DNA of 64,000 nt from Plotosus lineatus (GCA_024760905.1 CM045732.1:54414496-54478495), one strand, 5' to 3'; counted from the stretch's first letter, positions 1-11,890 are shown. Notes: a model not told the origin generated them from the letters alone. Made by a program: numbers and translations.

Positions 1-312
1 GAAAATAATATATTTAAAAATATAGATAAAATGTGGTGTCATTGAGGGAAATGCGCGAAATGGGTTAACGGTTCCGCATGTTTGTGTTTCTTGTCGAATC
101 GTGAGCAGCTAGTTACACTGCCAGCAGGAAGTCAACTGACTCTCAGAACCTGGCTAATAGCCTGTAGCATGAACCGACATTATCCATAACGAGACGTGAC
201 TGACCCAGCTAAACTAAATACTACCTGGCGTACATTGCACAAAATAAAATATCACAAAATGTTTTAGCAGAACCGACGGGTTTGACAAACAAGGGAGGGG
301 GTGAAAACTTAC

Positions 313-363
313 TCCTCTGTCTTCTTCAGAGAGAAAATCGGGACCATCGTCCAGCCCTTCTTG
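313..363 (-). CDS. snx6: SNX6 coding exon 2 (partial gene)
   Basis: Sorting nexin-6 is an SNX-BAR protein of the retromer-associated endosome-to-Golgi sorting coat; only its N-terminus is here. Read on the minus strand, this 51-nt exon encodes QEGLDDGPDFLSEEDRG, nearly identical to the known vertebrate SNX6 N-terminus. It is framed by an acceptor (gacag, 365-364 as the AG) and a consensus donor gtaagt at 312-307. It is in phase 0 at both ends, and the downstream PX and BAR exons lie left of the window. The gene lies next to CFL2 as in other vertebrates. I am confident of identity because motif, splice sites, phase and synteny agree. Confidence 0.9.
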
Positions 364-504
364 CTGTCAAAAGGAAAGCATTGAGAGCACAAAATGCGTC
401 GCTTGTATATTTTGTCGACAGTTGCACAGGTGAATGAACTTACAGCGAAAACATACACACTAAAAACACTGAGCAGGTTAAAAGAATTGTAAAGAAAAAC
501 CTAC

Positions 505-510
505 CATCAT
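505..510 (-). CDS. snx6: SNX6 coding exon 1 (start codons)
   Basis: Exon 1 contributes only two codons, ATG ATG (510-508 and 507-505), followed at once by a gtaggt donor (504-499). Joined to the next exon this gives MMQEGLDDG, matching the double-Met start of vertebrate SNX6. The 5' UTR runs upstream from 511. Intron 1 (364-504) is only 141 nt. Which of the two ATGs initiates cannot be decided from sequence; the outer one is in the stronger position to be used first by scanning. Confidence 0.85.
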
Positions 511-600
511 GGCTGCTCCTGCGGGTGGAGTACGGATCCGGCGATGGGGTTTGACGTCACGCAAGACAGCCAAGTGGGCGGAGCCATGTGAGCCGTCACC
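511..600 (-). promoter_or_regulatory. snx6: SNX6 promoter and 5' UTR
   Basis: The DNA just upstream of the SNX6 start is locally GC-richer than its surroundings. It holds a perfect palindromic CRE, TGACGTCA, at 552-559 and a GC box, GGGCGG, at 576-581, both within 75 bp of the ATG. No TATA box is obvious. This is a typical CRE/Sp1 housekeeping promoter. The transcription start itself is not determined. Confidence 0.6.
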
Positions 601-1085
601 CATCTTCTACTTACTCGAACTCGCACATTTATAAACAGGATGAACAGTCAAATAGTACTGTAGTTTAAGTAGTGTTGTGCCAAGTATTGTTTTCACGTTC
701 AGTTTTGGCCGACACACGCCTGTATCTAAAGAAATATTTAAAATAGCCACCTTCGAATTTTCAGGAAAACTCTGGACCAAAGGCTAAAACGAGTTTTATG
801 AAAAGTTCACTTGAGGTCATGTTCAAGGTCAGTCAATCACTTTAGGTCAAGTTCAATGTCAGCACAGTGGCCTTCAATTGCTCTGATTGGATTGCTGTTG
901 GTGCCCTGAAACACCCCCCACTTTGAAAGCGAGACATGGAGAATTTATTGTGATCTTCTCATAGTGAACTATCTGTGACGTCATGAGTATCTGTTTGTCT
1001 TGCTTGTTGTGTCATTTAGCTCTAAATCATCACTCATACATCAATCAATTGCTAAACCGTTTAGTCCTCTACCATGGCCATGTGG
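600..1085. other. Unique intergenic DNA upstream of SNX6
   Basis: No ORF or repeat I recognise. It includes a short imperfect duplication of gaggtcatgttcaaggtcag / aggtcaagttcaatgtcag at about 814-862. Confidence 0.3.
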
Positions 1086-1089
1086 GGGC

Positions 1090-1600
1090 TGATGCCTATC
1101 TCAGTCAACACTGGGGCACAAAAGTGTAGTATAGTACAGCTTGAACACTGCCAGACCATCACGGTCAACACACTCACACCTCTGGGGAAATTTGAAACTG
1201 CCAATTAGCTGACTGTGCATGTCTTTGGAATGGGAATGTGGGAGAAAAATACCCAGAGGAAAAATATAGGAAAGAAATGGAGGAAGCATGGAAAGAATAC
1301 ACAAACTCCAGACTCTACACAGCCCAACACACAAGCCCATGTATCCCATAACAGCTCATTGGGAGATTTACCATATGGAAATTGCTAATGTCGTTCTCCC
1401 TGTGCTCAGGTGATTTCCATCCGGCTACTCTGGTTTCCTCCAACAGTCCAACAACATGCACAGTAAGATAATTGGCTGTTCCAAATCACCTATAGATATA
1501 AGTGTGAATGGGAATCGTTGTGGATGTTGTTGGCCATGTGGTGGCCTGGTGAGCTATCCATGTGTACCTTGCCCTCACCTAGAGTTGAATGAGATGGGTG
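1090..1600. repeat. Two old L2-like 3' tail fragments
   Basis: Text typical of fish/vertebrate L2-type tails: a minus-oriented piece (about 1090-1345) with the 'CATGTCTTTGGAATG...ACACAAACTCCA' pattern, and a plus-oriented piece (about 1385-1600) with 'TTCTCCCTGTGCTC...GGTTTCCTCCAACAGTCC'. Both are degenerate. The apparent ORFs over them are not coding. Confidence 0.55.
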
Positions 1601-1627
1601 CCAGCCTTCATTCATTTGCTCATTTTC

Positions 1628-1945
1628 TGAACCGCTTAATCCTAATTTGGGTCACGGGTGGGCTGGCGCAGATCTCAGCTGACTCTGTGCAAGGCCAGAG
1701 TACACCCTGGACAGCTCGCCAGGCCATCGCAAGGCAGAAACATGTTGACGGCTATGCAGTGACTCTTGTCGAAAGTCAGCAATGGTTCTTTTACACGCCT
1801 CACATCATAGACATGGGGCCAGACTTTAATAACCTAGTTAGCTGCACTGGGGGGACAGTGACAACCGGTTGAGAGTGGGGCTTGAACCCCCAAAGTTGGG
1901 ATCAGTGATCCAGCACCTTTCCACCAAGCCACCACTGCCCACACA
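1628..1945 (-). repeat. tRNA-derived SINE, L2-like tail
   Basis: On the minus strand this reads tRNA-like head (B-box-like GGTTCAAGCCCC around 1887), shared body (GTTAGCTGCACTGG, GCCTTGCGATGGCCTGGCGAG) and a tail ending in the reverse of aaccgcttaatcctaatttg, a form typical of L2-type LINE 3' ends. It is one of about nine related copies in the window. Confidence 0.7.
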
Positions 1946-2212
1946 TGCCAACCTCCATGCGACCCTAATTAGAATTAAGCAGCTTAGAAAATAAATTAAT
2001 GGTTGAAATTGCTAATGTCACATTTGGTGCCATTTCCCCCATAAGGGGCCAATATTTATAGTACAGAATACTTGGCAGGATAGACTATATTTGTAAGAAG
2101 GTCAAATGCAATTTAACTAAAGTAAAATTAATTCAATGTACTTTTTAGCATTATTCATGTTTGGACATATAGTAATACACTAATCAGACATAAGACTGAA
2201 ATAATTATGAAC

Positions 2213-2372
2213 ACTTCTTTTCTTTTTGGCTGTTCCCTTTTTTTCAGGGGTCGCCACAGAGAATCATTGCATGTTTGATTTGGCATGGGTTTATACGTCG
2301 GATGTCCTTCCTGACACAACCCTTTAGCAAGGGACAGAAACACGCTGACGGCTATGCAGCTACTCATGTCCA
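2213..2372 (-). repeat. SINE fragment, RTE-like tail
   Basis: Minus-strand copy of the body segment plus the second type of tail (ttggctgttccc...aggggtcgccacag, about 2226-2260), which matches the 3' end of the RTE LINEs at 21111 and 43987. The head is missing; the copy abuts an L2-tailed relative at 2373. Confidence 0.65.
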
Positions 2373-2713
2373 GTTCATTTTCTGTAACCGCTTAATCCTA
2401 ATTAGGGTCTCAGGGAGGCTGGCCCATCCCAGCCAACTTTGAGCGAGGGCAGAGTACACCCTGGACAGCTCGCCAGGCTATCACAGGGCGGAAACACGCT
2501 GATGGCTTTGCAGCCTACTCGTGTCAAAAGTCAGAATTGGTTCTTTGACATGAACCTCTCACCATAGACAGTAAGAGACATGGCCGGCCTTTGATAACCC
2601 AGTTAGCTGCACTGAGGGGGGACAGTGACAAGCATGTGGAGAATGGGACTCGTACCCCCCAATCTTAGGATCAGCGATCCTGCACATTTTACCGCCAGGC
2701 CACCACTGCCACA
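2373..2713 (-). repeat. tRNA-derived SINE, L2-like tail
   Basis: Nearly full-length copy on the minus strand: tail (ttctgtaaccgcttaatcct, about 2378-2398), body, and tRNA-like head ending in ggccaccactgccac. It abuts the RTE-tailed fragment at 2213-2372. Confidence 0.7.
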
Positions 2714-2982
2714 CCTAAAATAATTATGACCACTGACTGGTGAAATGAAAGAGCAACAAATATTCCTTGAAGGTGAGGTGAATGTTGCTGAATACTTTCT
2801 TCCAAGATTTTCTCAAAGCATAAAACAAATAATTGTAGTATATGGATTATTTCATGACAACTCATCAATGTTTCCCAGTTCATGTCATGGATTTTTTTAA
2901 AGGATCATATCTATAATACTAAGGAAGGCAACCATGCTGAACCTTAAACCTGTACTCCAAATAGTTTTTATTTAATATCATC

Positions 2983-3306
2983 CATTCATTTTCTGTAACC
3001 ACTGAATCCTAATTAGGGTCACAAGGAGGCTGGTGCCCATCCCAGCTGAGAACAGAGTACTGTATACCCTGGACAGCTCGCCAGGCCATTGCAGGACGGA
3101 AACACGTTGATATGCAACCTACTCTTGTCGAAAGTCAGCAATAGTTCTTTTACATGCCTCACACCAGACAGTGAGAGACACGGCTGGCCTTTGATAACCC
3201 AGTGAGCTGCACTGGGGGAACAGTGACAACCCGTGGAGAGTGGGGCTTGAACCCCCAACCTTAGGATCAGTGAGCCAGCACCTTTACCACCAGGCCACCA
3301 CTGCAC
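2983..3306 (-). repeat. tRNA-derived SINE, L2-like tail
   Basis: Third L2-tailed copy on the minus strand, with tail (ttctgtaaccactgaatcct), body and head (gggcttgaacccccaacc near 3243, the complement of a B box). Confidence 0.7.
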
Positions 3307-3309
3307 TTT

Positions 3310-3750
3310 TTTTAAATATAACATTTTGAAATGTACCCAGTGAAGTCCTTAGATAGTTTTTTGATAGTTTTTTTTCTTTTTGGAAGAAAATCCATGACAG
3401 GAACTAAAGTTGAAATAACCCATTTACTACCCATAAGGGATAAATAAAATATGATTTATGTGTTTATTTTTTAATTGAGTCAAGCATTCTTCTGAGACTG
3501 CAGGAGTACTGCCTATTGGTATGTAGTACACAGAAATCATGTAATCTGACTAGTCTGCTATCTCCGGATTAAAAATAACTATTCCAAGTAGATCATGCTT
3601 TACTGGAGATCCTCAACTACCTCTATTCAGTATGTATCTCTAGACAGTATAAATAGCCCAATTATTTTGATTTAAACACTAGGTGGCAACTCAAGCATAC
3701 AATAAAATAAAGCACCAATCTGGTTAATATTTCCTTTTACTCAATTGCCA
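3310..3750. other. Unassigned intergenic DNA
   Basis: AT-rich sequence in which I see no gene or known repeat. Confidence 0.3.
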
Positions 3751-3754
3751 AAAC

Positions 3755-3960
3755 TGCTTAATGCTTTATTTGGGTCACGGGGATCCTGGAGCTTGTCTCA
3801 GCCAACAGTCGGACAATACACCCTAGACGGCTCAAATGTCCACCACTGGGCAGCACACACATTCACACAATATCAAGAAGCTTGAGTCAAAGCTCAGGTT
3901 TAGCTATCAATAACAGCATCTCTGGAGCTTGAACCCAAAGCCTTCTGAACCAGTAACGTG
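3755..3960 (-). repeat. L2-like tail fragment
   Basis: Contains gccaaaactgcttaatgctt and the 'GGGTCACGGGGATCCTGGAGC...CAGCCAACAGTCGG' pattern of L2-type LINE 3' ends, strongly diverged. Confidence 0.55.
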
Positions 3961-5017
3961 TGGTGAGGTTTACAGCTGGTGAGGCGCTGACTCTGAGAAT
4001 CAAATTTAAAAAATAAAATTGAACTCAAAAGACTATGTTATCCATCATTTGATTGACAACAATCTATTGTTTTATATCTCATACCAGCCTTCTTTCCACA
4101 ACATGTGATGCATATTTCATTTGAGCTTAATATTCCAACTGCATTGGTCTTCCTTTAATTATTGCCTTTGTTTTGATCGAAAGTCCAGATTTGTGAATTT
4201 TCTCATCTTGCAAATGTAATCTTCCATTTTGCTAAAGCGGACTGTAAAGGAAATATAAACACCAAATGAAAAAGAGTGTAGGGCATACAAGAATTTGTGG
4301 GGCTCACAAGTGCCCTCTACCCTGAGTCAGAGGTATTTTCTGCCTCACCAAATAACTTTTTGTTACTGGACTTTATGATTAATCTGCAGCCAAAACCCAT
4401 TACAGAAATACGTATACATTATCGGCATTATGAAAAGGCAGAGCATATGTGATGCTGCATGGGAAGATGACAATGTTCAAAACTAAAAATAAGATTAATA
4501 TTGTATTTGAAATAAGAGATCCTTCTGAATAAGACACAAAAACAGATTTTAATTACATTTATTAGTTTTTGACATACATGCATTTGAGTCTCCTCACTTG
4601 CGGTGACCCAATTTTGAGAAAATTCGAGTCAAAGTTTTGGAAAAATTGAATTTTTTTGATTGGAATTTGTCCAAGTATAAAACTTGCACTATAGAGCCAA
4701 AAAAAAGGACTACAGTATCTGATAACATTAGGAAGCCACTCAGTTACTTGTTAGTCAGTTACTACTTCGGAATCATTCATTTTGCAGGTACATGAAAATG
4801 GAAGAGATAACTTTGCATCGGGTTTTACTGCATTTGCGCTGAAGCAGGCCACATCCTCCTCCGCTCCACAAAGATCTAAAAATGACTAAAAATGACTGGA
4901 GGCGTATCACATAACCTACAGCCTCGTCATCTGAAAACACACAGAATAGATATAATTATGATGAATTAACATTTCAAGGCTGATTTTCCTTTATTAAAAA
5001 CACATTATTGAAATCAT

Positions 5018-5020
<3 letters not shown>
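3961..5020. other. Unassigned intergenic DNA
   Basis: No recognisable gene. A segment at 4850-5480 is somewhat GC-richer, but open frames on the minus strand match nothing I know and contain stops. Confidence 0.3.

Positions 5021-5057
<37 letters not shown>
5021..5057. repeat. (CA)n microsatellite
   Basis: Eighteen uninterrupted CA units. They are read as a run of Cys-Val codons in a spurious minus-strand frame. Confidence 0.95.
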
Positions 5058-5059
<2 letters not shown>

Positions 5060-5965
5060 TGATTTTATGTATAGTCACAGTGTTCGTGATCAGCAACATG
5101 GTCCACGGGTACCAGCTGATCCTCTTCATCATGGCTGCTAAAACCTTCGATTTGTGATTGTCATCTCTAAAATAGTCATCGCCTCTCAGTGAGTTCTGGC
5201 GAGGTGACATCTGCTTCCATGGAAAATCCAATTTCTGACAGTAACTCTAAAATCTGTACACTGATCGGCTCCGTTAGCCCCGACATAGCCTTTATTTTTG
5301 TTGGTGGATGGAAAGGGAAAGCACACATACTGTTCCTGACTTTCAGCTGTAATGGAATCTTCTAGAAAGAATTGTGTGGTAAAAAATCTACACTTCAACA
5401 GTAGAAGTATGATTCTGTCCAAAACAAGTCAAACTAAAGAACAGACCGGCGGTAGAAGATGCGCGGGGCCTTGATCGTGTTCGTCCTGGATAAGTCACTT
5501 CCGGGCACAGTGGTTTCAAACTAAATCATAATTATTACATGTGAACACAGATTAGGAGTGCGATAATGTGTAAAAGTAAGGCTTCGAGTCTGTGTACAAC
5601 TCAAATATCATGCTCTTCCACCTTTGACGACTGTTAGGAAATGAACTCATGTTTGGAAGATGGAGAAAGCGAGTCCGTTTGTTTCTTCCAGTTTCCCACC
5701 AAATCCCAATGGAAAAATATTTACATAAAATACTTACATTTTATACTTTGCATTGTATTAATGATGCATGATAATTTGTCAGCAAGAGTTGTACAATCTA
5801 AATATGAAACAAATTAAACATCAATATTTTTAACCTCTATCACTTTATGAGCCCGCAGCACAAAACTACAGCTTGCGACTTATCCATGATTTTCCCCTGC
5901 AGCACCACATATGATATGAGTTTTTGAAAGCATTTCATTTGCGATGTATTAAAGGACAGCAACCC

Positions 5966-6092
5966 CAGTGCAGCTAACTGGGTTGTCCAGGGTGTACTCT
6001 GCCCTCGCCCGATGTAAGCCGAGATGGGCCCCAGCATCCTTGTGACCCTAATTAGGATTAAGCGTTTACAGAAAATGAATGAATGAATGAAT
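5966..6092 (+). repeat. Internally deleted SINE with L2-like tail
   Basis: Plus-strand copy. The body (agtgcagctaactgggtt) jumps directly to the tail (tccagggtgtactctgccct ... ccctaattaggattaagcg) and ends in a (GAAT)n run, as L2-type tails do. Confidence 0.7.
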
Positions 6093-6795
6093 AAGAGGGA
6101 CAGCAACGCACCATTTGCGTCATCCCAACGCAATGACTGTGATTCCACCCTGCACTGAGAGACACTGCAAAGCACCACCTCACTGCACAGCTCCTCCCTG
6201 TATCTGAATGGGACATCTGGAAAGTCTGCTATTCTTTATGGAAAAAAAATGATTTAATATCGGATTTGAACGGTGAAACGGTTTGTAATACAAACAATCT
6301 GACAATTATTAACATTTATTCTATTTTATGAGTAACTTTTTTCTTTACAAGATTGACAGGGGAAGCTCTGCATCACCTGCCTCCAGTGACTACAGGTCAC
6401 TGTTATGAAACTAGAATCAAGATTGTTGAGCTTCCACAGTCTATTTAGTCATGAGGTATGACATATGATGTCGGTCTTGCATAAACAGACTTATCTCCAT
6501 GCTCTGGCTTCATCACAGGAATGTAATAAAGCATGCTAAAAATATTTCAGCTGCACTTATTTCAATGACTTAAATCAACAAAGAAATATTACACTAATTT
6601 TAGCTCTTTTCAAAGGAGCTTTTATTCTGTAAATTTTTGAAAAATACCTGAGGCTGTGACATGAAACGCATGACACCCAAGTCGAAGACCCAGGGGATCT
6701 GAACATGACCGAGCTCCCCAACCAGAACATTGGATAAACATTAGGTAGACAGTGTAAAGTTTGTAAAGGGGATTTTTAAAAAGATGAACAATTCC

Positions 6796-7115
6796 CTCAT
6801 GTGTGTGTGTGTGTGTGTTGATTGATTGAAACATATTTCATTCATTGAAGAAAGGGATTGGGCACAAGTTATCCAACTTAGTGAAGCCCTCTCCACAGAT
6901 TATTTAGCCAATGAACCTACTGTGCATGTTTTTGGACTGTGGGAGGAAACCCACGCAAGCACGGGAAGAACATGCAAACTCCACACAGAAACGCCCAGGC
7001 TTGGATTCAAACCCAGGCCTTCTTGCTGTGAGGCAGGCATGCTAACCACTACACCTCTGTGTGTGTGTGTGTGTGTGTGTGTACGTGTGTGTGTGTGTGT
7101 GTACGTGTGTACGTG
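6796..7115. repeat. GT microsatellites around an L2-like tail
   Basis: (GT)n tracts at about 6798-6819 and 7060-7112 flank a decayed L2-like piece (about 6895-7055) with the 'CATGTTTTTGGACTGTGGGAGGAAACCC' pattern. Frames through it are shadows. Confidence 0.8.
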
Positions 7116-7719
7116 TATGTACCACCTGTACATCAGGGTTGTGCATGCCAGGTTTGAACAGATTGCTAGGGGAGCTGATAGGTGAGAGTTGGGTTGATAC
7201 CTTCCGGCTAATACAGGGATGTGTAATGTACAGTCACATCATGTTAATATATTTTGATTGTAGGAGGAAGCCAACTTACCATTACAAGAAATGCATACTG
7301 CACAAAGAAGAACTTTGACAAATATTCAAACCTGAACCTTCATGCTGTGAGCTGACAGTATATACACAAAGACTATGAGCTAAATCATAACAGTAAGCAT
7401 TGTATTTCCTCGTGTTCATTCAAGGTGCTCATTAGAGATGTGTGTATTTTAATCTGAGCTCATTTCACATTTGTGCAATAATTACTGTACTTTTTTCTAA
7501 ACTCCTGCCACCCCCCATTTTTGTAACTGCCCCAATTTGTTTTAGCTTGCAGCCCAAATATTTTTAATACATTGTTTTACATGTTCTATACAGGGTTGGT
7601 TGCATGTTCATTATAATTTTATGAATTTCATTAATACTGACTGATTCACTTCAAGAAAAATATATTTGTTATATTTTGTCAACTCAAAGGGATAAATAAT
7701 AAGTTTATAATCATATATG

Positions 7720-7755
7720 CTGTGGTGACCCCTGAAAAAGCCGAAAGGAAACTAC
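7720..7755 (+). repeat. RTE/SINE tail scrap
   Basis: gtggtgacccctgaaaaagc followed by cgaaaggaaa and a (CTA)n run: the terminal 30 bp shared by the RTE LINE and the RTE-tailed SINE. Confidence 0.6.
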
Positions 7756-8164
7756 TACTACTACATACCAGTATGTCAAACTCATTTTCACTGACAGCCA
7801 CATTACAAAATTTCTCTCAATAAGGGCCGAATAATCACTAAACATCCATAAAAACATCATGAAATGAAATAAGCATGATAAAATTACTGATTTAGCTTTT
7901 TGTTCTCATTTCTTTTTTTTCCCTCACTTTCTTTTTCTGACAATACTTGACAGCAATTAGCTTGCTTGCAATCTTTCTTGAATCATGTTTATTTGAATTA
8001 GGTTGCTGCCGCCTAGCGGAAGGCTGATGAATTATGTTTTATGGTAATGGTTGATGCAAAGAATGTACAATAATTTTAAAGTTCTTGAGTCACATAAAAT
8101 TAGTTGGCAGGCAGTATTTGGGTCATAGACTTTTATTTGACACATGTGATATATTCTATGTACT

Positions 8165-9510
8165 AGTCCTCAAAAAATTAGCATATTGTGATAAAGTTCA
8201 TTATTTTCTGTAATGTGCTGATAAACATTAGACTTTCATATATTTTAGATTCATTACACACAACTGAAGTAGTTCAAGCCTTTTATTGTTTTAATATCAG
8301 TAATTTTGGCAAAAAAGTAAAGAAAAACCAAAAATCCTGATTTCAAAAAATGAACACATTTCATCCGACCAATAAAAAAGTGTTTTTAATACAAAAAAAG
8401 TCAACCTTCAAATAATTATGTTCAGTTATGCACTCAATACTTGGTCGGGAATCCTTTTGCAGAAATGACTGCTTCAGTGCGGCGTGGCATGGAGGCAATC
8501 AGCCTGTGGCACTGCTGAGGTGTTACGGAGGCCCAGGATGCTTCGATAGCGGCCTTAAGCTCATCCACAGTGTTGGGTCTGGTGTCTCTCAACTTTCTCT
8601 TCACAATATCCCAAAGATTCTCTATGGGCTTCAGGTCAGGAGAGTTGGCAGGCCAATTGAGCCCAGTAATACCATGGTCAGTAAACCATTTAGCAGTGGT
8701 TTTGGCACTGTGAGCAGGTGCCAGGTCGTGCTGAAAAATGAAAATCTTCATCTCCATAAAGCTTTTCAGCAGATGGAAGCATGAAGTGCTCCAAAATCTC
8801 CTGATAGCTCGCTGCATTGACCCTGCCCTTGATAAAACACAGTGGACCAACACCAGCAGCTGACATGGCACCCCAGACCATCACTGACTGTGGGTACTTG
8901 ACACTGGACTTCAGGCATTTTGGCATTTCCTTCTCCCCAGTCTTCCTCCAGACTCTGGCACCTTGATTTCCGAATGACATGCAAAATTTGCTTTCATCCG
9001 AAAAAAGTACTTTGGACCACTGAGCAACAGTCCAGTGCTGCTCCTTTGAAGCCCAGGTCAGGCGCTTCTGCCACTGTTTCTGGTTCAAAAGTGGCTTGAC
9101 CTGGGGAATGCAGCATCTGTAGCCCATTTCCTGAACACGCCTGTGTACGGTGGCGCTGGAGGTTTCTACTCCAGACTCAGGCCACTGCTTCCACAGGTCC
9201 CCCAAGGTCTGGAATCGGCCCTTCTTTCACTTGTTCCTTCCCACAGACGTCCCACTGAGGTGGCTTGATACAGCACTCTGGGAACAGCCTATTCGCTCAG
9301 AGATTTCTTTCTGTGTCTTACCCTCTTGCTTGAGGATGTCACTGATGGCCTTCTGGACAGCAGTCAGGTCGGCAGTCTTACCCATGATTGCGGTTTTGAG
9401 TAATGAACCAGGCTGGGAGTTTTTAAAAGCATCAGGAATCTTTTGCAGGTGTTTAGAATTAATTGGTTGATTCAGATGATTAGGTTAATAGCTCGTTTAG
9501 AGAAAACTGA
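8165..9510 (-). mobile_element. Tc1/mariner-like element A (3' end intact, 5' end lost)
   Basis: Tc1-type DNA transposon, minus orientation. The right-hand inverted repeat of the family lies at 8165-8380 (starting agtcctcaaaaaattagcat). The transposase lies at 8434-9385. After 9508 the element stops, so the second terminal repeat is missing and this copy cannot be mobile in cis. Elements B and C at 12649-15050 are the same family. Confidence 0.9.
8434..9385 (-). pseudogene. Tc1-like transposase, broken
   Basis: A DDE transposase that would cut and paste its own element. From the start at 9385 (MGKTADLTAVQK) it shows part of the paired-type HTH region, then SDESKFCMS (first Asp), QHDLAPAHSA (second Asp) and LKPIENLWD (Glu). 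The family consensus is about 340 residues. This copy has an internal deletion near 9228 that removes part of the DNA-binding region, and a frameshift near 8745 just before the second catalytic Asp. It is therefore a pseudogene. Confidence 0.85.
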
Positions 9511-10347
9511 TTTGTAAATACTGTGATGTTCAACCTTTGCTGCACTCAAAGGAATACAGCAGCATGTTATTTGATAGTTTATCGCAAGCGTTTTATTTGT
9601 TCATTCATTTATTTCCCAAGATATAAACATATTTTCTATCTTAAAAAATATAAAAAATTCTTCAAAACACATGTAAAAATAAGTGAACGTAAAGTAGTTA
9701 TCACATTGGAATGTTGCTATTTCTTTTCACAGCACATAAGGAACATTTCATGACTGAAGACACTACGTGGTAAAGTTTTTCCCCCCATTGTTCCTGCAGA
9801 CAGGAATTAAGATGTGCAAGAGTACAGGCTTATTGTTGCTTTTTTATTTTAAAACTCAGTCCACATTCTTTATTATTCTTGCAGCAGGCAGACCCGTCCA
9901 GCACCAGCACCCTCTTCTTTCACAACCATGTGTGTGTAATGTGTCCGGAATGTGGTTTAGCTCTATCTTGCTGAAATATGCATGGGCATTCCTGGAAAGG
10001 ATGCTACTTTAAAATCTCAAATGTACTTTTCTGCATTAATGTTACTACTGGCACCACTAGAAAATGTACAACTAAAAGGATTACAACAGCAATACTGGCA
10101 TAGACACAGGATACTCGACCAAAACACAATATACTTATGGTATAACTACACAGTACTTTAATGATGATCCCAAAAATTCTACTGCTGACAAAAGTGTCAG
10201 GTCTTATTTTTTTAGAAGCAGCTAGGCATTGGTGAAGTGTAAACAATAAGCCTGATGCAAATTTAAATTAACTAAATTATTTATTGCTACCATTTGCAAG
10301 AGTGAAACATCCTTTTTGAAGTTATTCCCATGCTGCTCATGCAGGCT
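9511..10347. other. Unassigned intergenic DNA
   Basis: AT-rich, with no gene or known repeat recognised. Confidence 0.3.
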
Positions 10348-10495
10348 TCTCTTTCACTGCTCTTTGGAGGCATGTTCAGTTTTGCAATTTGTGGATTACC
10401 ATGACAAGACACAAAAGCACAGTGGCCATAAATAGCACCAGGCGATATAGGATTGCTTGCTACTGGCAGATCAAATTGTCCAAAGGGAGCAGCAG
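10348..10495 (-). repeat. Copy 1 of an ORF-preserving 150-bp duplication
   Basis: About 148 bp that recurs in the same orientation at 16443-16592. On the minus strand both keep one open frame with shared peptides such as PFGQFDLPV, GAIYG and KLNMPPKS. I do not recognise the protein. It may be an exon relic or part of an unclassified element. Confidence 0.6.
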
Positions 10496-10885
10496 AAATG
10501 CAAGAAAACCCTCATTAACTATAGAATGAACAGATGAGGCAGCGAACTGGGGTTAGCATTTAGCCACTTAGCTTGGCTCAGAATGTAGAGCTCACCTGAT
10601 TGGGCCTATTCCTGCAATAAATAAATAAATAACCCATAACAATTGTTTCTTAATGTACTGTTGTTGTGCTGATGGTCCTATGTAGTATATGGGAAGACAG
10701 TTATGTGTCTCAGGCTTGGTGTCTGTTGGAAATTAATTCCAGAATTCAATCCTGTGCTCATTCAATTCTCTCTTTCTACAAGCCCTCTGATATAAATGCC
10801 TAGAATGTGTTATCATGGCAGCAGCTTACTTTGTATTTGTTTTTCTGTCTTTTTTTAAAGAACTTGGACAGTAGGAATGTCACAG
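10496..10885. other. Unassigned intergenic DNA
   Basis: No gene or known repeat recognised. Confidence 0.3.
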
Positions 10886-10887
10886 TG

Positions 10888-11125
10888 GCATAGTTTGCAT
10901 GTTCTCCCTGTGCTTGTGTGGGTTTTTCTCCAGTTACTCTGAATTCCTCCCATAGTCCAAATACATACATATTAGGCTAACTGGTTGTTACAAATTCCCC
11001 CAAGGTGTGCGTATGTGCCCTGCAATGGTCTGATGAGCTATTCAGGGTATACTTCATCACTGCCCAATGACTTCAGTGACCTTGGAGGATGAAATGGTTT
11101 GGAAAATGATGAATGAGTGGATGTG
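10888..11125 (+). repeat. L2-like tail fragment
   Basis: Plus-oriented 'TGCATGTTCTCCCTGTGC...CTCCTCCCATAGTCCAAA...GCAATGGTCTGATGAGCT' series, ending tggaaaatgatgaatgagtg, as in L2-type 3' ends. Confidence 0.6.
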
Positions 11126-11466
11126 GACAGTACACAGTTTTTATGTTTAGTTGAGGCAAGAGGTATTTTTTTGGTGCATGTTTTGGTGGTGCAACAGTGT
11201 TGAATAGTGGTACCAATGTTAATGCAGACACCTAGCCACTATGAAACACATACAGACGCTCCCCGACTTACATTCATCCGTTTTATGGTTTTTCGCGTTT
11301 ACGTTTTTTTTTCCAAAAAAAAGTCAAATTTTGAGTTTGGACATACCTACGTAGTACGCTGACGTAATGACGCAATGACGTAACGACGCTGCGTCCATTG
11401 TTTACCAACGACAGACTGAATGTGCCCCTCCTTCTTCCCAGTTCAATTATACATATGAGATTTCCT

Positions 11467-11706
11467 TTCAGGTTTTTTTCCTTTCTCAGTGGTCACCACA
11501 GCGAATGATTTGCACATTTGATTTGGCATAGGTTTTTACGTCGAATGCCTTTCCTGATACAACCCTTTAGTAAGGGACAGAAACACACCGACGGCTTTGC
11601 AGCTACTCTTTATAAAAGTCAGCAATGGTTCTTTTACATGCCTCTCACCATAGACAGTGAGAGACATGGCCCGCCTTTGATAACCCAGTTAGCTGCACTG
11701 GGGGGA
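11467..11706 (-). repeat. RTE-tailed SINE nested in the Tigger-like element
   Basis: Minus-strand copy with an RTE-like tail (ctcagtggtcaccacagcga) and body up to agctgcactggggg; the head is missing. Flanks cagttcaattatac and gagttcagttatca look like an imperfect target duplication. Confidence 0.65.
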
Positions 11707-11718
11707 GTTCAGTTATCA

Positions 11719-11721
<3 letters not shown>

Positions 11722-11784
<63 letters not shown>

Positions 11785-11816
11785 CTCATAATATATATAT
11801 ATAATATATAATATAT
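11722..11816. repeat. (TA)n microsatellite
   Basis: About 29 perfect TA units, then degenerate TA/AATATA sequence. Confidence 0.95.
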
Positions 11817-11890
11817 CTCAGTTATATAGCGTGTTACTCTTGTGTTAAGACGTAAGCCTACTAGCATTGGTGCAAGTCTCATACACAGTA

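Larger units (their letters stand above)
11253..11890 (+). mobile_element. Tigger-like short element, interrupted by a SINE
   Basis: Starts after a TA with cagacgctccccgacttaca, the same terminus as the full copy at 55090-56049. It continues through the family's internal motif (tacctacgtagtacgctgac, near 11347). The right part resumes after the SINE and a (TA)n tract with gtgttactcttgtgttaaga, also found at 31330. The far end is not reached. Confidence 0.65.

Noticed and set aside
1456..1872. 138-codon plus-strand frame
   Set aside because: Lies over an L2-like tail and a SINE.
4974..5422. Possible small gene on the minus strand
   Set aside because: Overlapping frames run through a CA microsatellite, contain stops and match no family I know; no convincing splice structure.
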